Source: Hanamia caeni (GTDB lineage: Bacteria; Bacteroidota; Bacteroidia; Chitinophagales; Chitinophagaceae). From it: a DNA stretch of 64,000 nucleotides. Position 1 is the stretch's first letter. The number at the start of each line of letters is the position of its first letter. A model generated the notes under the pieces. It was not told the origin of the DNA, did not search any database, and saw nothing but the letters and a program-made list of their open reading frames with translations. Positions 34,631 through 43,416 of the stretch are shown here, piece by piece. The stretch is taken from positions 620,001-684,000 of the forward strand of contig NZ_RJJR01000001.1 of assembly GCF_003721595.1 (NCBI RefSeq), read 5' to 3'. The position numbers were made by a program, and so were the translations under genes.

Positions 34631-34671
34631 CTTTACACTTTATAACTTACAACTTACAACTAATATCTAAT
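34631..34671. repeat. Heptamer tandem array next to the glmS stop codon
   Basis: About six 7-bp units (CTTTACA, CTTTATA, ACTTACA, ACTTACA, ACTAATA, then TCTAAT) run up to the stop codon of glmS. The rest of the 276-base DUF4954/glmS gap (34468-34630) shows nothing recognisable. Confidence 0.65.
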
Positions 34672-36510
34672 TCACTCCACCGTTACTGATTTTGCTAAAT
34701 TCCTCGGCTTATCTACATCGCAACCTTTGCCAACGCCGATGTAATAAGAAATCAACTGCAAAGGAATTACGCTTAAAAGTGGTGCTATTATTTCATTTGC
34801 CGGCGGCACATAGAAAACATCATCAGCCATTGATGGGATCAGTTCATCACCTTCTGTAATGATGGCAATAACCTTTCCTTTGCGGGCCTTTATTTCCTGG
34901 ATATTGCTCACAATTTTGGCATGATATTCATCTTTTGTGGCAACAAAAAATGTGGGCAGATTTTCATCAACTAATGCGATGGGGCCATGCTTCATTTCTG
35001 CTGCCGGATATCCTTCTGCATGGATGTAGGAAATTTCTTTCAGCTTCAGCGCTCCTTCAAGAGCGATAGGGAAATTATATCCTCTTCCAAGATACAACGC
35101 ATTATTTGCGGTTTTGTATTTGTCAGCAATAGGTTTTAAAAGGTCACCATTTTTTAAGATAGCATCTACTTTTTCGGGAATATTTTCCAGCTCAATTAAT
35201 AATTCTTTGTATTTGGCCTGGTCGATTGTTTCTTTTTCCCTGGCAATTTTTAGGGCTATCATCATCAGAACTGCCAATTGAGCGGTAAATGCTTTTGTGG
35301 AAGCCACGCCAATCTCCGGCCCTGCGTGAGTATATGCGCCTGCATGAGAAACCCTGGAAATGGAAGACCCTACAACATTTACAATTCCGAAAATAAAAGC
35401 CCCTTGTTCTTTTGCTTTTTCTATGGCCACTAAAGTGTCTGCTGTTTCACCACTTTGCGAAATCGCGATTATCACATCTCCTTTATGAACTATCGGATTA
35501 CGGTATCGGAATTCAGATGCATATTCTACTTCCACAGGAATTCGGCAAAGCTCTTCAATAATATATTCTGCTTCCAAAGCGGCGTGCCAACTGGTTCCGC
35601 ACGCAATGATGATATACCGCGGAGCATTTATGAGCGCTTCAATATTTTCCTGGATGCCCTTCATCGTAATCGTACCTTTTTCTGCATCCAATCTGCCTCT
35701 TAAACAATCATAAATGGTGGTTGGCTGTTCATAAATTTCTTTCAGCATGAAATGTTCATAGCCTCCTTTTTCGATGGCAGCTAATTCTAAATCAAGATTA
35801 GATATGTATGGTATTTTTCTTTCATTGCCCAGGTTTTTCAATATCAGCTCACCTGCTTTCACAATCGCTATTTCATAATCATTTACATAAACTACTTCCT
35901 TGGTATATTCCAGCATCGGGGTAGCATCTGAGCCTAAAAAATGTTCATCTTTTCCTATACCAATAACAAGAGGACTGCCTTTGCGCGCTGCAATTATAGT
36001 ATCGGGATTGTCTTCATCCAGCAACAGAATTACATAAGCTCCTGATACTCTTTTTAAAGCAATCCGAACCGCTTCTTCCAACGGCGAGTGCGTGTTTTTT
36101 TGAATGTCTTCAATAAAATTCAATAAAACTTCTGTATCGGTTTCACTTTTGAATGTATAGCCTTTTTTAATGAGCTCCGATTTTAGCTGCGCATAATTTT
36201 CAATAATTCCGTTATGAATCATAGCGAGCTTACCATTGTTGCTTCGGTGGGGATGCGCATTTACATCACTTGGCTCGCCATGGGTGGCCCAGCGCGTATG
36301 GCCTATTCCAATATTGCCGTTCACAGGTTTTCCTAACAGGGATTGCTCCAATTCGGATACTTTACCTTTCTTTTTAAAAATATGCAATCCCTTTTCATTT
36401 ATCAGCGCTACTCCTGTGCTGTCGTAGCCCCGGTATTCCTGTCTTTTTAAGCCGGTGATAATGATGGGATACGCTTCCCGAGGACCAATATATCCAACAA
36501 TTCCACACAT
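34672..36510 (-). CDS. glmS: Glutamine--fructose-6-phosphate aminotransferase
   Basis: A 612-residue cytosolic enzyme that makes glucosamine-6-phosphate from fructose-6-phosphate and glutamine, the first step to UDP-GlcNAc for peptidoglycan and lipid A. The glutaminase domain starts with Cys2 (MCGIVGYIG), the nucleophile that is exposed after Met removal; RWATHG and HNGIIENY bind glutamine. Two SIS sugar-isomerase domains follow (CGTSWHAAL, SQSGETADT), and the end DKPRNLAKSVTVE is the conserved tail that seals the active site. It is divergent from the ThuA-like gene. I saw no ribozyme-like leader. Confidence 0.96.
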   Translation of the reverse strand: MCGIVGYIGPREAYPIIITGLKRQEYRGYDSTGVALINEKGLHIFKKKGKVSELEQSLLGKPVNGNIGIGHTRWATHGEPSDVNAHPHRSNNGKLAMIHNGIIENYAQLKSELIKKGYTFKSETDTEVLLNFIEDIQKNTHSPLEEAVRIALKRVSGAYVILLLDEDNPDTIIAARKGSPLVIGIGKDEHFLGSDATPMLEYTKEVVYVNDYEIAIVKAGELILKNLGNERKIPYISNLDLELAAIEKGGYEHFMLKEIYEQPTTIYDCLRGRLDAEKGTITMKGIQENIEALINAPRYIIIACGTSWHAALEAEYIIEELCRIPVEVEYASEFRYRNPIVHKGDVIIAISQSGETADTLVAIEKAKEQGAFIFGIVNVVGSSISRVSHAGAYTHAGPEIGVASTKAFTAQLAVLMMIALKIAREKETIDQAKYKELLIELENIPEKVDAILKNGDLLKPIADKYKTANNALYLGRGYNFPIALEGALKLKEISYIHAEGYPAAEMKHGPIALVDENLPTFFVATKDEYHAKIVSNIQEIKARKGKVIAIITEGDELIPSMADDVFYVPPANEIIAPLLSVIPLQLISYYIGVGKGCDVDKPRNLAKSVTVE

Positions 36511-36600
36511 AATTATATATTTTAAAAGGGCACAAAATAACGAAAAAGAAAGCAGTAATCATAACCTGGTATTAGCCAGAATTCAAATCTTTCCTAAAAG

Positions 36601-36610
36601 TTGCTTTACT
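36601..36610 (-). repeat. Dispersed motif AGTAAAGCAA (complement strand)
   Basis: TTGCTTTACT on the plus strand, extended to GTTGCTTTACTGT, which is also present at 53557-53569. It lies in the glmS/ThuA divergent gap. Confidence 0.5.
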
Positions 36611-36693
36611 GTAAAAGTTTCTTATTTAGTCTCTCAATTATTCTTTGGATAGCCAAAGGACAAATTATAATTTTATTTTCATTGAAAATCTTT

Positions 36694-37548
36694 ATGAAAT
36701 ACCTGTATATTTTAAAAAAGAATCCGCTTTTTCTCCTTTATATATTTTCATTGGTGCTAACCAATGCATCGTTTGCACAAGAGAAAAAGGTTGCTTTTAA
36801 AGTGATTGCATTTTATACGGCAAGGCACGATTTGGCTCACATTAGTTTTGTGCACGAAGCCAACAGGTGGTTTCCGGCAATAGCGAGGCAATATCATTTT
36901 AGGTATGATTCTACTGATAACTGGGATAATCTTAATGCTCACTTTCTTTCACAGTACCAGGTAGTTATTTTTTTGGACGCACGGCCGGATAAACCGGCAC
37001 AAAGAAAAGCGTTTCAGGAATTTATGGAAAACGGCGGGGCGTGGATGGGATTTCATTTTTCAGCCTTCGCGTTAACGCCGTCAGATTATCCAATGAATTG
37101 GGATTGGTATCATAACCGGTTTTTAGGGTCAGGTTCTTATGTAAGCAATACGTGGCGCCCGACTTCTGCTGTATTGCGTGTTGAAAATCATTTTCATCCC
37201 GCAACAAAAAATCTTCCGGATACTTTTTCCTCTTCTCCTAATGAATGGTATCGCTGGCAAAATGATTTGCGTCAGAATCCCAATATAGACATTTTACTTT
37301 CTATTGATTCCAGTAGCTTTCCTTTAGGAACAGGACCCAAACAAAATGAGATTTGGCATAAAGGTTATTACCCCGTTGCCTGGTCTAATAAAAATTACAG
37401 GATGATATATGTAAATATGGGACACAATGATATGGATTATGAACATAAAATTGATTCTACTACCCGAACGCTTTCTCATACTTTCGACAATAAAATGCAA
37501 AACCGGTTAATAGTTGGTTCACTGTTGTGGCTTGGCGGAGTACGGTGA
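36694..37548 (+). CDS. Secreted ThuA-like domain protein
   Basis: A 284-residue exported protein. I chose the ATG at 36694 because it gives a clean signal peptide (ending ASFAQEKK); the frame extends upstream to a TTG at 36601 without a sensible N-terminus. The domain has the glutamine-amidotransferase-like fold of ThuA: FYTARHDLAHISFVHEANRWF, VVIFLDARP, F-M-E-N-G-G-A-W-M-G-F-H and V-N-M-G-H-N-D near the end. ThuA proteins were named for trehalose use in rhizobia and are linked to oxidation or 3-keto-sugar metabolism; the reaction here is unknown. Confidence 0.8.
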   Translation: MKYLYILKKNPLFLLYIFSLVLTNASFAQEKKVAFKVIAFYTARHDLAHISFVHEANRWFPAIARQYHFRYDSTDNWDNLNAHFLSQYQVVIFLDARPDKPAQRKAFQEFMENGGAWMGFHFSAFALTPSDYPMNWDWYHNRFLGSGSYVSNTWRPTSAVLRVENHFHPATKNLPDTFSSSPNEWYRWQNDLRQNPNIDILLSIDSSSFPLGTGPKQNEIWHKGYYPVAWSNKNYRMIYVNMGHNDMDYEHKIDSTTRTLSHTFDNKMQNRLIVGSLLWLGGVR

Positions 37549-37649
37549 TATAACAAGTGAGAATCCATTTTATATTTTGGCAACCGGAGATACCGGCTTT
37601 TGGATTTAAAAAAAAATGACAAAATGTTTTTTATCCAACCAAAATGTCG

Positions 37650-37657
37650 TAAATTTG
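37650..37657 (+). promoter_or_regulatory. -7 box of the Xre-RES operon
   Basis: TAAATTTG matches TAnnTTTG exactly and ends 14 bases before the ATG at 37672. It supports that start over the longer one at 37600, and implies a very short leader. A repeated AAAATGT (37621 and 37641) just upstream could be part of an operator. Confidence 0.4.
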
Positions 37658-37671
37658 GAAAAAGAAACAAA

Positions 37672-38178
37672 ATGAGAAATCAATCAAAAAAAATAAAGCC
37701 TTATTCTACCGATGATGAGTCATCGTCTTTTGTAAGTGAAGCTGCCCTTCAATATAATACATTAAAAGTAATCCTTGGCGGAAACAAAAGTCTCCAAAAG
37801 CCGTTAACCGGCGATTTTGATTTAATTGATCTTTCACGCGAAGGTGTCAAAAAATCCACCTTAAAATCTCTTGCAGATTATCTGGGAATTAATATGGAAA
37901 CGTTGAGCGGCCTGTTACATTCTTCATACCGGAATATTCAACGAAAAGATGACAATGAGCTCCTTGATACCCTAAAAACTGAAAAGGTTTTAGAACTTGC
38001 GGCCTTTGCGCAGCGCGGTATTGAAGTGATTGGCGATAAAAATTCCTTTGCAGAATGGCTTCATAGCCCGCTTGTTTCTCTGGGTAATAAAATGCCATTA
38101 TATTTTTTAGATACATCTTTTGGAATTCAATTGGTGACAAAGGTATTGGGCCGTTTAGAGCAAGGTGTCTATTCATAA
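37672..38178 (+). CDS. Xre/MbcA/ParS-type antitoxin (DUF2384)
   Basis: A 168-residue protein. The centre (KKSTLKSLADYLGINMETLSGLL) is an Xre-like helix-turn-helix. The C-terminal third (LELAAFAQRGIEVIGDKNSFAEWLHSPLVSLGNKMPLYFLDTSFGIQLVTKVLGRLEQGVYS) is the DUF2384 toxin-binding domain, with the N-x-P/M-P-L-x-x-L-D-T pattern of Xre antitoxins. The start is the ATG at 37672, just after a promoter-like box; the frame reaches 37600. The RES toxin gene follows after 14 bases. The complex would bind and block the toxin and repress the operon. Confidence 0.88.
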   Translation: MRNQSKKIKPYSTDDESSSFVSEAALQYNTLKVILGGNKSLQKPLTGDFDLIDLSREGVKKSTLKSLADYLGINMETLSGLLHSSYRNIQRKDDNELLDTLKTEKVLELAAFAQRGIEVIGDKNSFAEWLHSPLVSLGNKMPLYFLDTSFGIQLVTKVLGRLEQGVYS

Positions 38179-38192
38179 GTGCTTTAATAAAG

Positions 38193-38660
38193 ATGGAATT
38201 ATTCAGAATTACCCAGGAAAAATTTGCTGAAGATATTTCAGGGAATGGCTCAAGGTTGTTTGGCGGACGATGGAATAGCGAAGGTTATTTTGCACTTTAT
38301 ACTTCTGCATCCCGATCGCTTGCGTTGTTGGAAACGCTGGCGCATACACCCGCAAAAATGCTGGATGTAAGAAATTACCAATTAATTACTTTAAACGTTC
38401 CCGATAGTGCAGGTATAGAAAAAGTTGACCTGGCTTCTTTACCCAAATTTTGGGATGCTCCTGATACAAGAACTTTTACAAAAGAAATTGGAGACAAATT
38501 CCTGGCTGAGAGGCCCGCACTTATGTTAAAAGTTCCTTGTGTATTGATGCCGGAAGAATTTAATTATATTATTAATCCGCTTCATAAAGACATGAGTAAA
38601 GTTAAGATTTCGAATATGAGGAGGATTTTCTTTGACAGGCGGTTACAGGCAAATATCTGA
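38193..38660 (+). CDS. RES-domain toxin (NAD+ phosphorylase family)
   Basis: A 155-residue protein with the RES domain: LFGGRWNSEG with Arg26, ALYTS with Tyr36, and ALLET with Glu47, followed by an N-x-L-H-K-D segment near the end. RES toxins have an ADP-ribosyltransferase-like fold and deplete NAD+, which stops growth when the antitoxin is lost. The upstream Xre antitoxin pairs with it. It ends 12 bases from a convergent ABC exporter gene. Confidence 0.88.
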   Translation: MELFRITQEKFAEDISGNGSRLFGGRWNSEGYFALYTSASRSLALLETLAHTPAKMLDVRNYQLITLNVPDSAGIEKVDLASLPKFWDAPDTRTFTKEIGDKFLAERPALMLKVPCVLMPEEFNYIINPLHKDMSKVKISNMRRIFFDRRLQANI

Positions 38661-38672
38661 TTACAGGTTTTT

Positions 38673-40427
38673 TTAACTTTCCCGTTTGCCTTCCAACAAT
38701 AGTTGCAAGGCGTTTTCAAAATTACCCGCAGCCGTTACCTGGCCCGAGTTAACAAAAAATATTTCATCTGCATTTTGAATGGTATTCAGCCGGTGTGCGA
38801 TAATAACTTTAGTTGTTTCTGAAGGTAATTTTTGCAGAATATTTTCTAGTAATTTTTCTGTTATTGTATCAATATTGGCAGTGGCTTCATCCAGAATCAA
38901 TATTTGAGGCTTGCGCAAAACCGCTCTCATAAAAGCGATTAATTGTTTTTCGCCAAGACTCATAGAGTCGCCGCCTGAAACTATTTTAGTATCCAATCCT
39001 TTTTCAAATCTCTCAACAAGGTTTGCAAGACCTTCTTTCTTAAGCTCCATCATTAACTGCTCCTGGTTGAGATTCTTAAGCTTTTCATTTCCGTACAAAA
39101 TATTGTCGCGAACGGTACCATTAAACAGGAATGGTTCCTGCAAAATGAAACCAATTTTTTCACTGAGCTCTGCAGAATTGTAGGTTTTTAAATCGTAGCC
39201 GTCCAATAAAATTTGTCCTGAAGTCGGGTCATATAAGCGTGAAATAAGCGATGCGGTGGTTGTTTTTCCTCCGCCGGTAGGGCCTACAAATGCATAAGTT
39301 TTCCCTTTGTTTAACTTGAAATTAATATCGTGCAGCACCTTTTTGCCACCAGGATATTGAAACGAAACATTTTTAAAATCAAGAAGGGAGCCGTTTTCTA
39401 AATGATTGTGCCGGATTGCTTTTTTTTGGGACATATCGGATTCTAAATTCAAAATCACTGATATCCTGTCCCAGGCGGCCATAGCAGTTTGGAAGCTGGC
39501 CCAAAGCGTTGCAAGTTGCTGTAGCGGCTGATAAAAATATTGAACATAGGCAATGAAGCTGATTAATAAACCGATCGTAAATTCTCCCTTTGAAATTAAA
39601 AAGATTCCGAAGGACAACACGATTAATTGCGCGATGTTTGAAAAGAGAGTAAAAACCGGTGAAAAAACTCCGTTCACCAAACCCGCGCCCACACTGGCTT
39701 TATAATTATCTGAATTTGCAAGATTAAACTTATTTCTAAAATAGTCCCTTCGGTTAAACGCTATTATAGTTTTAAAATTTCCAAGACCTTCCTGTATTTC
39801 GGCACTCAGGCCACCGGTACTTTTCAGGCTGGCTGCATTTTTTTTCTTTACCCATGGAGAAATAATTCTTACGAAAAGTAAAATAAAGACCGCGGGAACA
39901 AGTGATGCGGCGCCAAGCTCAACATGAATGGCTAATAGAAAAATTGCAGCTCCAAGCATAGTGAAAATGCTGTCAACAAACCGCATAAGCGATTGTGAAA
40001 AAAACTGGTTTACCTTTTCTGTATCATTATTAATTCTTGAGATAAGGTCGCCCGCTTTATTCTGATTAAAAAAAGCTATTGGCAATGATTGGATTTTATT
40101 GAAAACTGCATTGCGCAGGCTATATAACATTCTTATTCCGATACTGCCCATAATTTTTGTTTGCAGGTAATCTGTGGCAGCAGAAACTATATAAATAGCT
40201 AATAAAAAGCCAGTGAACACCATCAGGCCATGCATTAATTTCGTTTGAACATAATGATCAATTGTATAACCAATCAAATAAGGTGTGAGCATTGAAAGCC
40301 CGGAGTTTAGAGCCATTACAACAAAGGCGATTACAAGATTCTTCTTTTCACCTTTCATGAAATGCAGCATTTTTCGTATTGCCGTGCTTGTGGAAGTCTT
40401 GTTTTCTTTGTAAAGATTATAATCCAT
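38673..40427 (-). CDS. ABC exporter, fused permease-ATPase (MsbA/MdlB-like)
   Basis: A 584-residue half-transporter: six transmembrane helices (about residues 30-310), then an ATPase domain. Walker A is GPTGGGKTT, Walker B ILILDEATANIDT, and the H-loop IIAHRLNTIQNADEI. The signature motif is MSLGEKQLI in place of the usual LSGGQ, so the second glycine is a glutamate neighbour; this is a mild deviation. I chose the ATG at 40427; the frame reaches a TTG at 40451. Such proteins export lipids or drugs. It stands alone and the substrate is unknown. Confidence 0.88.
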   Translation of the reverse strand: MDYNLYKENKTSTSTAIRKMLHFMKGEKKNLVIAFVVMALNSGLSMLTPYLIGYTIDHYVQTKLMHGLMVFTGFLLAIYIVSAATDYLQTKIMGSIGIRMLYSLRNAVFNKIQSLPIAFFNQNKAGDLISRINNDTEKVNQFFSQSLMRFVDSIFTMLGAAIFLLAIHVELGAASLVPAVFILLFVRIISPWVKKKNAASLKSTGGLSAEIQEGLGNFKTIIAFNRRDYFRNKFNLANSDNYKASVGAGLVNGVFSPVFTLFSNIAQLIVLSFGIFLISKGEFTIGLLISFIAYVQYFYQPLQQLATLWASFQTAMAAWDRISVILNLESDMSQKKAIRHNHLENGSLLDFKNVSFQYPGGKKVLHDINFKLNKGKTYAFVGPTGGGKTTTASLISRLYDPTSGQILLDGYDLKTYNSAELSEKIGFILQEPFLFNGTVRDNILYGNEKLKNLNQEQLMMELKKEGLANLVERFEKGLDTKIVSGGDSMSLGEKQLIAFMRAVLRKPQILILDEATANIDTITEKLLENILQKLPSETTKVIIAHRLNTIQNADEIFFVNSGQVTAAGNFENALQLLLEGKRES

Positions 40428-40628
40428 CTGTTTTTTAAAATTGCGAAGCAAAAGTAAAGTGAAATGCTATTTTTTTCGGACGGCTTTTCGGTAAGCGAGG
40501 GTTTTATGGCGGTGAAATGTAAAAACTTAAACTAAACTCAAAATCCGCAAGAAAAAAATCATTATACAGTAAGCAAACAAATATCTCTGATTTTTATTTA
40601 CCTGATATCAAAGTGACATTTAAGTGCT

Positions 40629-40910
40629 TTATTTTACAACTACCTCAAGAATTACTTTTTCACCGAGCTCTTCATTCACTCTTTCTATAATTTTAGATTT
40701 TTGATAGGTTAACTCATGTTTTAATGGAGCCACTGATGTGTAAATGAATAAAGTAGAATTTATAATTTCAATTTTGTCTGTATAATTTGAAATTGTTTTT
40801 CCCATAATTTTTTCCCACGCATCCTTTATCTGCATGGCTTGCATCCCGCTTTTAAGTTTGCTTTTTTTCAGAAATTCTTTTAATGCATCGCCGATTGATA
40901 ATTCTGACAT
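40629..40910 (-). CDS. DUF721 (DciA-like) protein
   Basis: A 93-residue protein with the DUF721 fold: an N-terminal helix pair (IGDALKEFLKKSKLKSGMQAMQIKDAWEKIMG), the TISNYTDKIEIINSTLFIYTSVAPLKHEL strand region, and a short tail. DciA proteins with this domain load the replicative helicase in bacteria lacking DnaC, so a role in replication is plausible. It lies upstream of nothing else in an operon, but recF, another replication/repair gene, is the next gene upstream on the same strand. Confidence 0.82.
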   Translation of the reverse strand: MSELSIGDALKEFLKKSKLKSGMQAMQIKDAWEKIMGKTISNYTDKIEIINSTLFIYTSVAPLKHELTYQKSKIIERVNEELGEKVILEVVVK

Positions 40911-40941
40911 GTTATTTATTGAAGGGGATAATTGCTAAATG

Positions 40942-40973
40942 GTTGAATTGTTATATTGTTGAATTGTTATATC
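40942..40973. repeat. Direct repeat of 16 bp
   Basis: Two adjacent copies of GTTGAATTGTTATAT followed by T or C (40942-40957 and 40958-40973) lie in the DUF721/recF gap. Farther on (41028-41063) TCTAAAC recurs four times at 8- or 9-base spacing. Confidence 0.6.
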
Positions 40974-41104
40974 GTATCTCATTTACAATAGCTAAATGGT
41001 TTTGCTAATTTAAACTTTTGAAGTGCTTCTAAACAATCTAAACTTCTAAACCATCTAAACTTAATTTGTAAACAGTTCTAAACTAATTTAAGCGGCAAAT
41101 TTCC

Positions 41105-42196
41105 TCATTCCAATTCAATAATCTGCACTTTATTTCCAAATTGTGATAACGCTTCCTGCAATCTTACGGCATGTGTATCTGTAATAAACACCTGGCCATT
41201 ATTTTGAGCACAAACATACTTCAACAAATTATGAATGCGTTCTTCGTCCAGCTTTTCAAAGACATCATCTAACAATAATACCGGCGCGTATCCTTTTGCA
41301 TGTTGAAGAATTTCATATTCAGCCAGTTTACACGCAAACAATAAACTTTTCCTTTGGCCTTGTGATGCAATTGTTTTAAATACATTTTGATTTAGAAAAA
41401 AAATAAGATCGTCTTTGTGGATTCCTACATTGGTGCGTTGTGTAAGCCTGTCCTTTTGCCGCGATGCAATTAAAAGTTCATCTAAATTATTTTCATTTTG
41501 CATGCTGCTGTATTCTGAAAAGATGTCTTCTTTTTCTCCTGAAATATTTTTATAAAAATTTTTCACGAGCGGGAAAATTTTTTTCGAAAAATCAACTCTG
41601 GTGCGATGAATATAATTCGCCGGAGGAATAAGTTGTTGATCAAACGTTTCGAGCAAAGTAAAATCGAACCTGCCGGCCTGGGATTCATTTTTCAAAAAGC
41701 TATTTCTTTGAGCTAAAATTTTATTATAAGCAATCAATTGCTGAAGATATTCTTCGTCAACCTGGCTTATCAGTGTGTCTAAAAATTTTCTACGTTCTTC
41801 ACTTCCTCCTGTTATCATTCCAATATCGTCAGGAGCAATCATCACACAGGGAAATCTGCCGATGTGTTGTGAAAATTTTTCATAAGCAACATCATCCAAA
41901 TAAAATTCTTTTTTTTGAGAAGCGCGGTAGACGCAAACAATTTTTTGTATTTTATTTTCATCTGAATCATTTTCCAATTCTCCCTGCAGGCGAAATCCTT
42001 CTTCGCCAAAATGGATATTTAAAATATCCGATTTTGAAAAATAACTTTTGGTAAAGCACAGATAATTGATCGCATCCAAAAGATTCGTTTTCCCTTTTCC
42101 GTTCATCCCACAAATCCCAATGATCCTTTCTGTAAAATGAAAAGTTTTTGTTTGATAATTTTTATATCCCGTTAATGAAATTTTTTTAAAAAGCAT
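41105..42196 (-). CDS. recF: DNA replication/repair protein RecF
   Basis: A 363-residue SMC-like ATPase. It has Walker A GMNGKGKTNLLDAI, the signature SQGQRKSLLFACKLAE near residue 296, and Walker B PVLLLDDVFEKLDE. The short coiled-coil arm in the middle (residues of about 130-260) and the length match RecF, not RecN or SbcC. It loads RecA at gaps through RecOR. It precedes the DUF721 gene on the strand. Confidence 0.93.
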   Translation of the reverse strand: MLFKKISLTGYKNYQTKTFHFTERIIGICGMNGKGKTNLLDAINYLCFTKSYFSKSDILNIHFGEEGFRLQGELENDSDENKIQKIVCVYRASQKKEFYLDDVAYEKFSQHIGRFPCVMIAPDDIGMITGGSEERRKFLDTLISQVDEEYLQQLIAYNKILAQRNSFLKNESQAGRFDFTLLETFDQQLIPPANYIHRTRVDFSKKIFPLVKNFYKNISGEKEDIFSEYSSMQNENNLDELLIASRQKDRLTQRTNVGIHKDDLIFFLNQNVFKTIASQGQRKSLLFACKLAEYEILQHAKGYAPVLLLDDVFEKLDEERIHNLLKYVCAQNNGQVFITDTHAVRLQEALSQFGNKVQIIELE

Positions 42197-42253
42197 GAAG
42201 TGAATTAGGTATGAGTGATCTGTCGTCGGTTATAAGTAGCCTGGATGTGCTTC

Positions 42254-42685
42254 TTACAACATTCTTCTCAAATAATTGACCTGGCCCAAATGATAATTAA
42301 AATGAGCAAGCAAATAGATCAGCATGTTTTGTGTAGTAAAAGTCTGCTCCTGAATTTTCACCGGAAATTCTTTTTGTAAATCTTCTTCTGATGAATGGGG
42401 TAAAGTATTTTTGATAACTTCTTTCAATGAATTGATATCAGAAATTAGTTTTTCGCGTGGAATATTTTTTACCGAAAACTCCTCATCGCGTTTTCTTACG
42501 TAATCTGTGTTGCCCAAAGTTTTTCCAATAAAATGATTCAGGTTTCCCAAAAGATGCATTGTCAGATTTCCTGCCGAATTATAAATGCCTTCTTTTATCT
42601 TCCAAATGTCCTCTTCATTATTAAATAAATTGATTTCTTCTTTTAATTTATCAAGGCCTCTTTCAAAAAAAGTAGCGAGGTTCAT
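42254..42685 (-). CDS. DinB-like four-helix protein (DUF1572 type)
   Basis: A 143-residue helical protein. The segments MHLLGNLNHFIG and LLAHFNYHLGQVNYLRRML hold histidines spaced as in DinB/YfiT metal-binding four-helix bundles. In Gram-positive relatives these bind zinc or nickel and some transfer thiols; the DinB name comes from a damage-inducible gene, not an established DNA function. No partner gene is evident; it lies 58 bases upstream of recF on the same strand. Confidence 0.8.
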   Translation of the reverse strand: MNLATFFERGLDKLKEEINLFNNEEDIWKIKEGIYNSAGNLTMHLLGNLNHFIGKTLGNTDYVRKRDEEFSVKNIPREKLISDINSLKEVIKNTLPHSSEEDLQKEFPVKIQEQTFTTQNMLIYLLAHFNYHLGQVNYLRRML

Positions 42686-42731
42686 TATTTAAATTTATAT
42701 GGTGATTTTGCAAAGTGTTGATATAGTATTG

Positions 42732-43214
42732 TTAGTAAGAAGTTAATGGCATTAGAAAACTTCCCTTAGTTATTACACCAATTACGCCGGAAGTATCAAC
42801 ACCCACAAAAGAAAAAGTGCCTTGTAAACGATTGGTATTTATTTTTTTTATCATGAGTGTGCCTGTGTGCAAAAGATCAGTTTGGTAAGAATTGTAAGCG
42901 GAATTGCCAGTTGACACTTGTGCAATATTTTTGCTATCTAACAAATATTCCCCATCGTTAATCTTTTCATGTGAATTTATTAAGAAACTTGCGTAACCAC
43001 CACAGCCTGCAACAATAAATAAAGTAGTATCCGAAATTATAACGCATTCAAATTGTCCTCCTCCTGTCCCTCCCGGCCACCCCGCACACATGGCAAAAGA
43101 TCTATTTTTTCCATTTACTTTCATTTCTAAATGAAAAGTATCGTTAGGAATGGAATCATTTTTTTTACAACTGATGATCACACAAATTATTATGGCAGAT
43201 ATCAGGTATTTCAT
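42732..43214 (-). CDS. Small lipoprotein of unknown function
   Basis: A 160-residue exported protein with a lipoprotein signal (MKYLISAIIICVIISC, Cys at position 16, then KKNDSIPN). The mature part looks like a beta-sandwich: HLEMKVNGKNRSFAMC, two glycine-rich stretches (WPGGTGGG, VAGCGGY), then LQGTFSFVGVD and GVITKGSFLM. The G-T-F...K-G-S-F pattern near the end is common in Bacteroidota DUF6252-type lipoproteins. No catalytic motif is seen. Confidence 0.7.
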   Translation of the reverse strand: MKYLISAIIICVIISCKKNDSIPNDTFHLEMKVNGKNRSFAMCAGWPGGTGGGQFECVIISDTTLFIVAGCGGYASFLINSHEKINDGEYLLDSKNIAQVSTGNSAYNSYQTDLLHTGTLMIKKINTNRLQGTFSFVGVDTSGVIGVITKGSFLMPLTSY

Positions 43215-43380
43215 AGTTTAAACATTTTTTAAAAGGTATCTTATTTAATGTTTTACAGAGAAAAAACTTTTATTTCTTTTTTTTATTTGCTTCGCCTGCC
43301 TTCTTCTAAGGCGAAATGTGCAAGTTTTTTATTGCTGTAAAAGTACGCCAATCACCGGTTAATTAAATCTTGTTAAGATA

Positions 43381-43411
43381 TTTCATCATTAGGTTATCAT
43401 CATTATATTTG
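43381..43411 (+). promoter_or_regulatory. Predicted prfB promoter, near-leaderless
   Basis: TTTC (43381-43384) is followed by exactly 19 bases and TATATTTG (43404-43411), an exact TAnnTTTG -7 box. The box ends 5 bases before the prfB ATG, so the transcript may begin at or close to the start codon. Confidence 0.5.
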
Positions 43412-43416
43412 TGGCT

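Noticed and set aside
34512..36510. glmS ribozyme or leader riboswitch
   Set aside because: Looked at both sides of glmS; upstream sequence (36511-36600) shows no conserved core, and such ribozymes are mainly Gram-positive.
36601..36693. Upstream extension of the ThuA-like gene
   Set aside because: It uses a TTG, has no conserved residues, and hides the signal peptide that begins at 36694.
43306..43330. Hairpin TTCGCCT/AGGCGAA between the lipoprotein and prfB genes as a terminator
   Set aside because: It lies between divergent starts, so no transcript would end there, and no T run follows on either strand.
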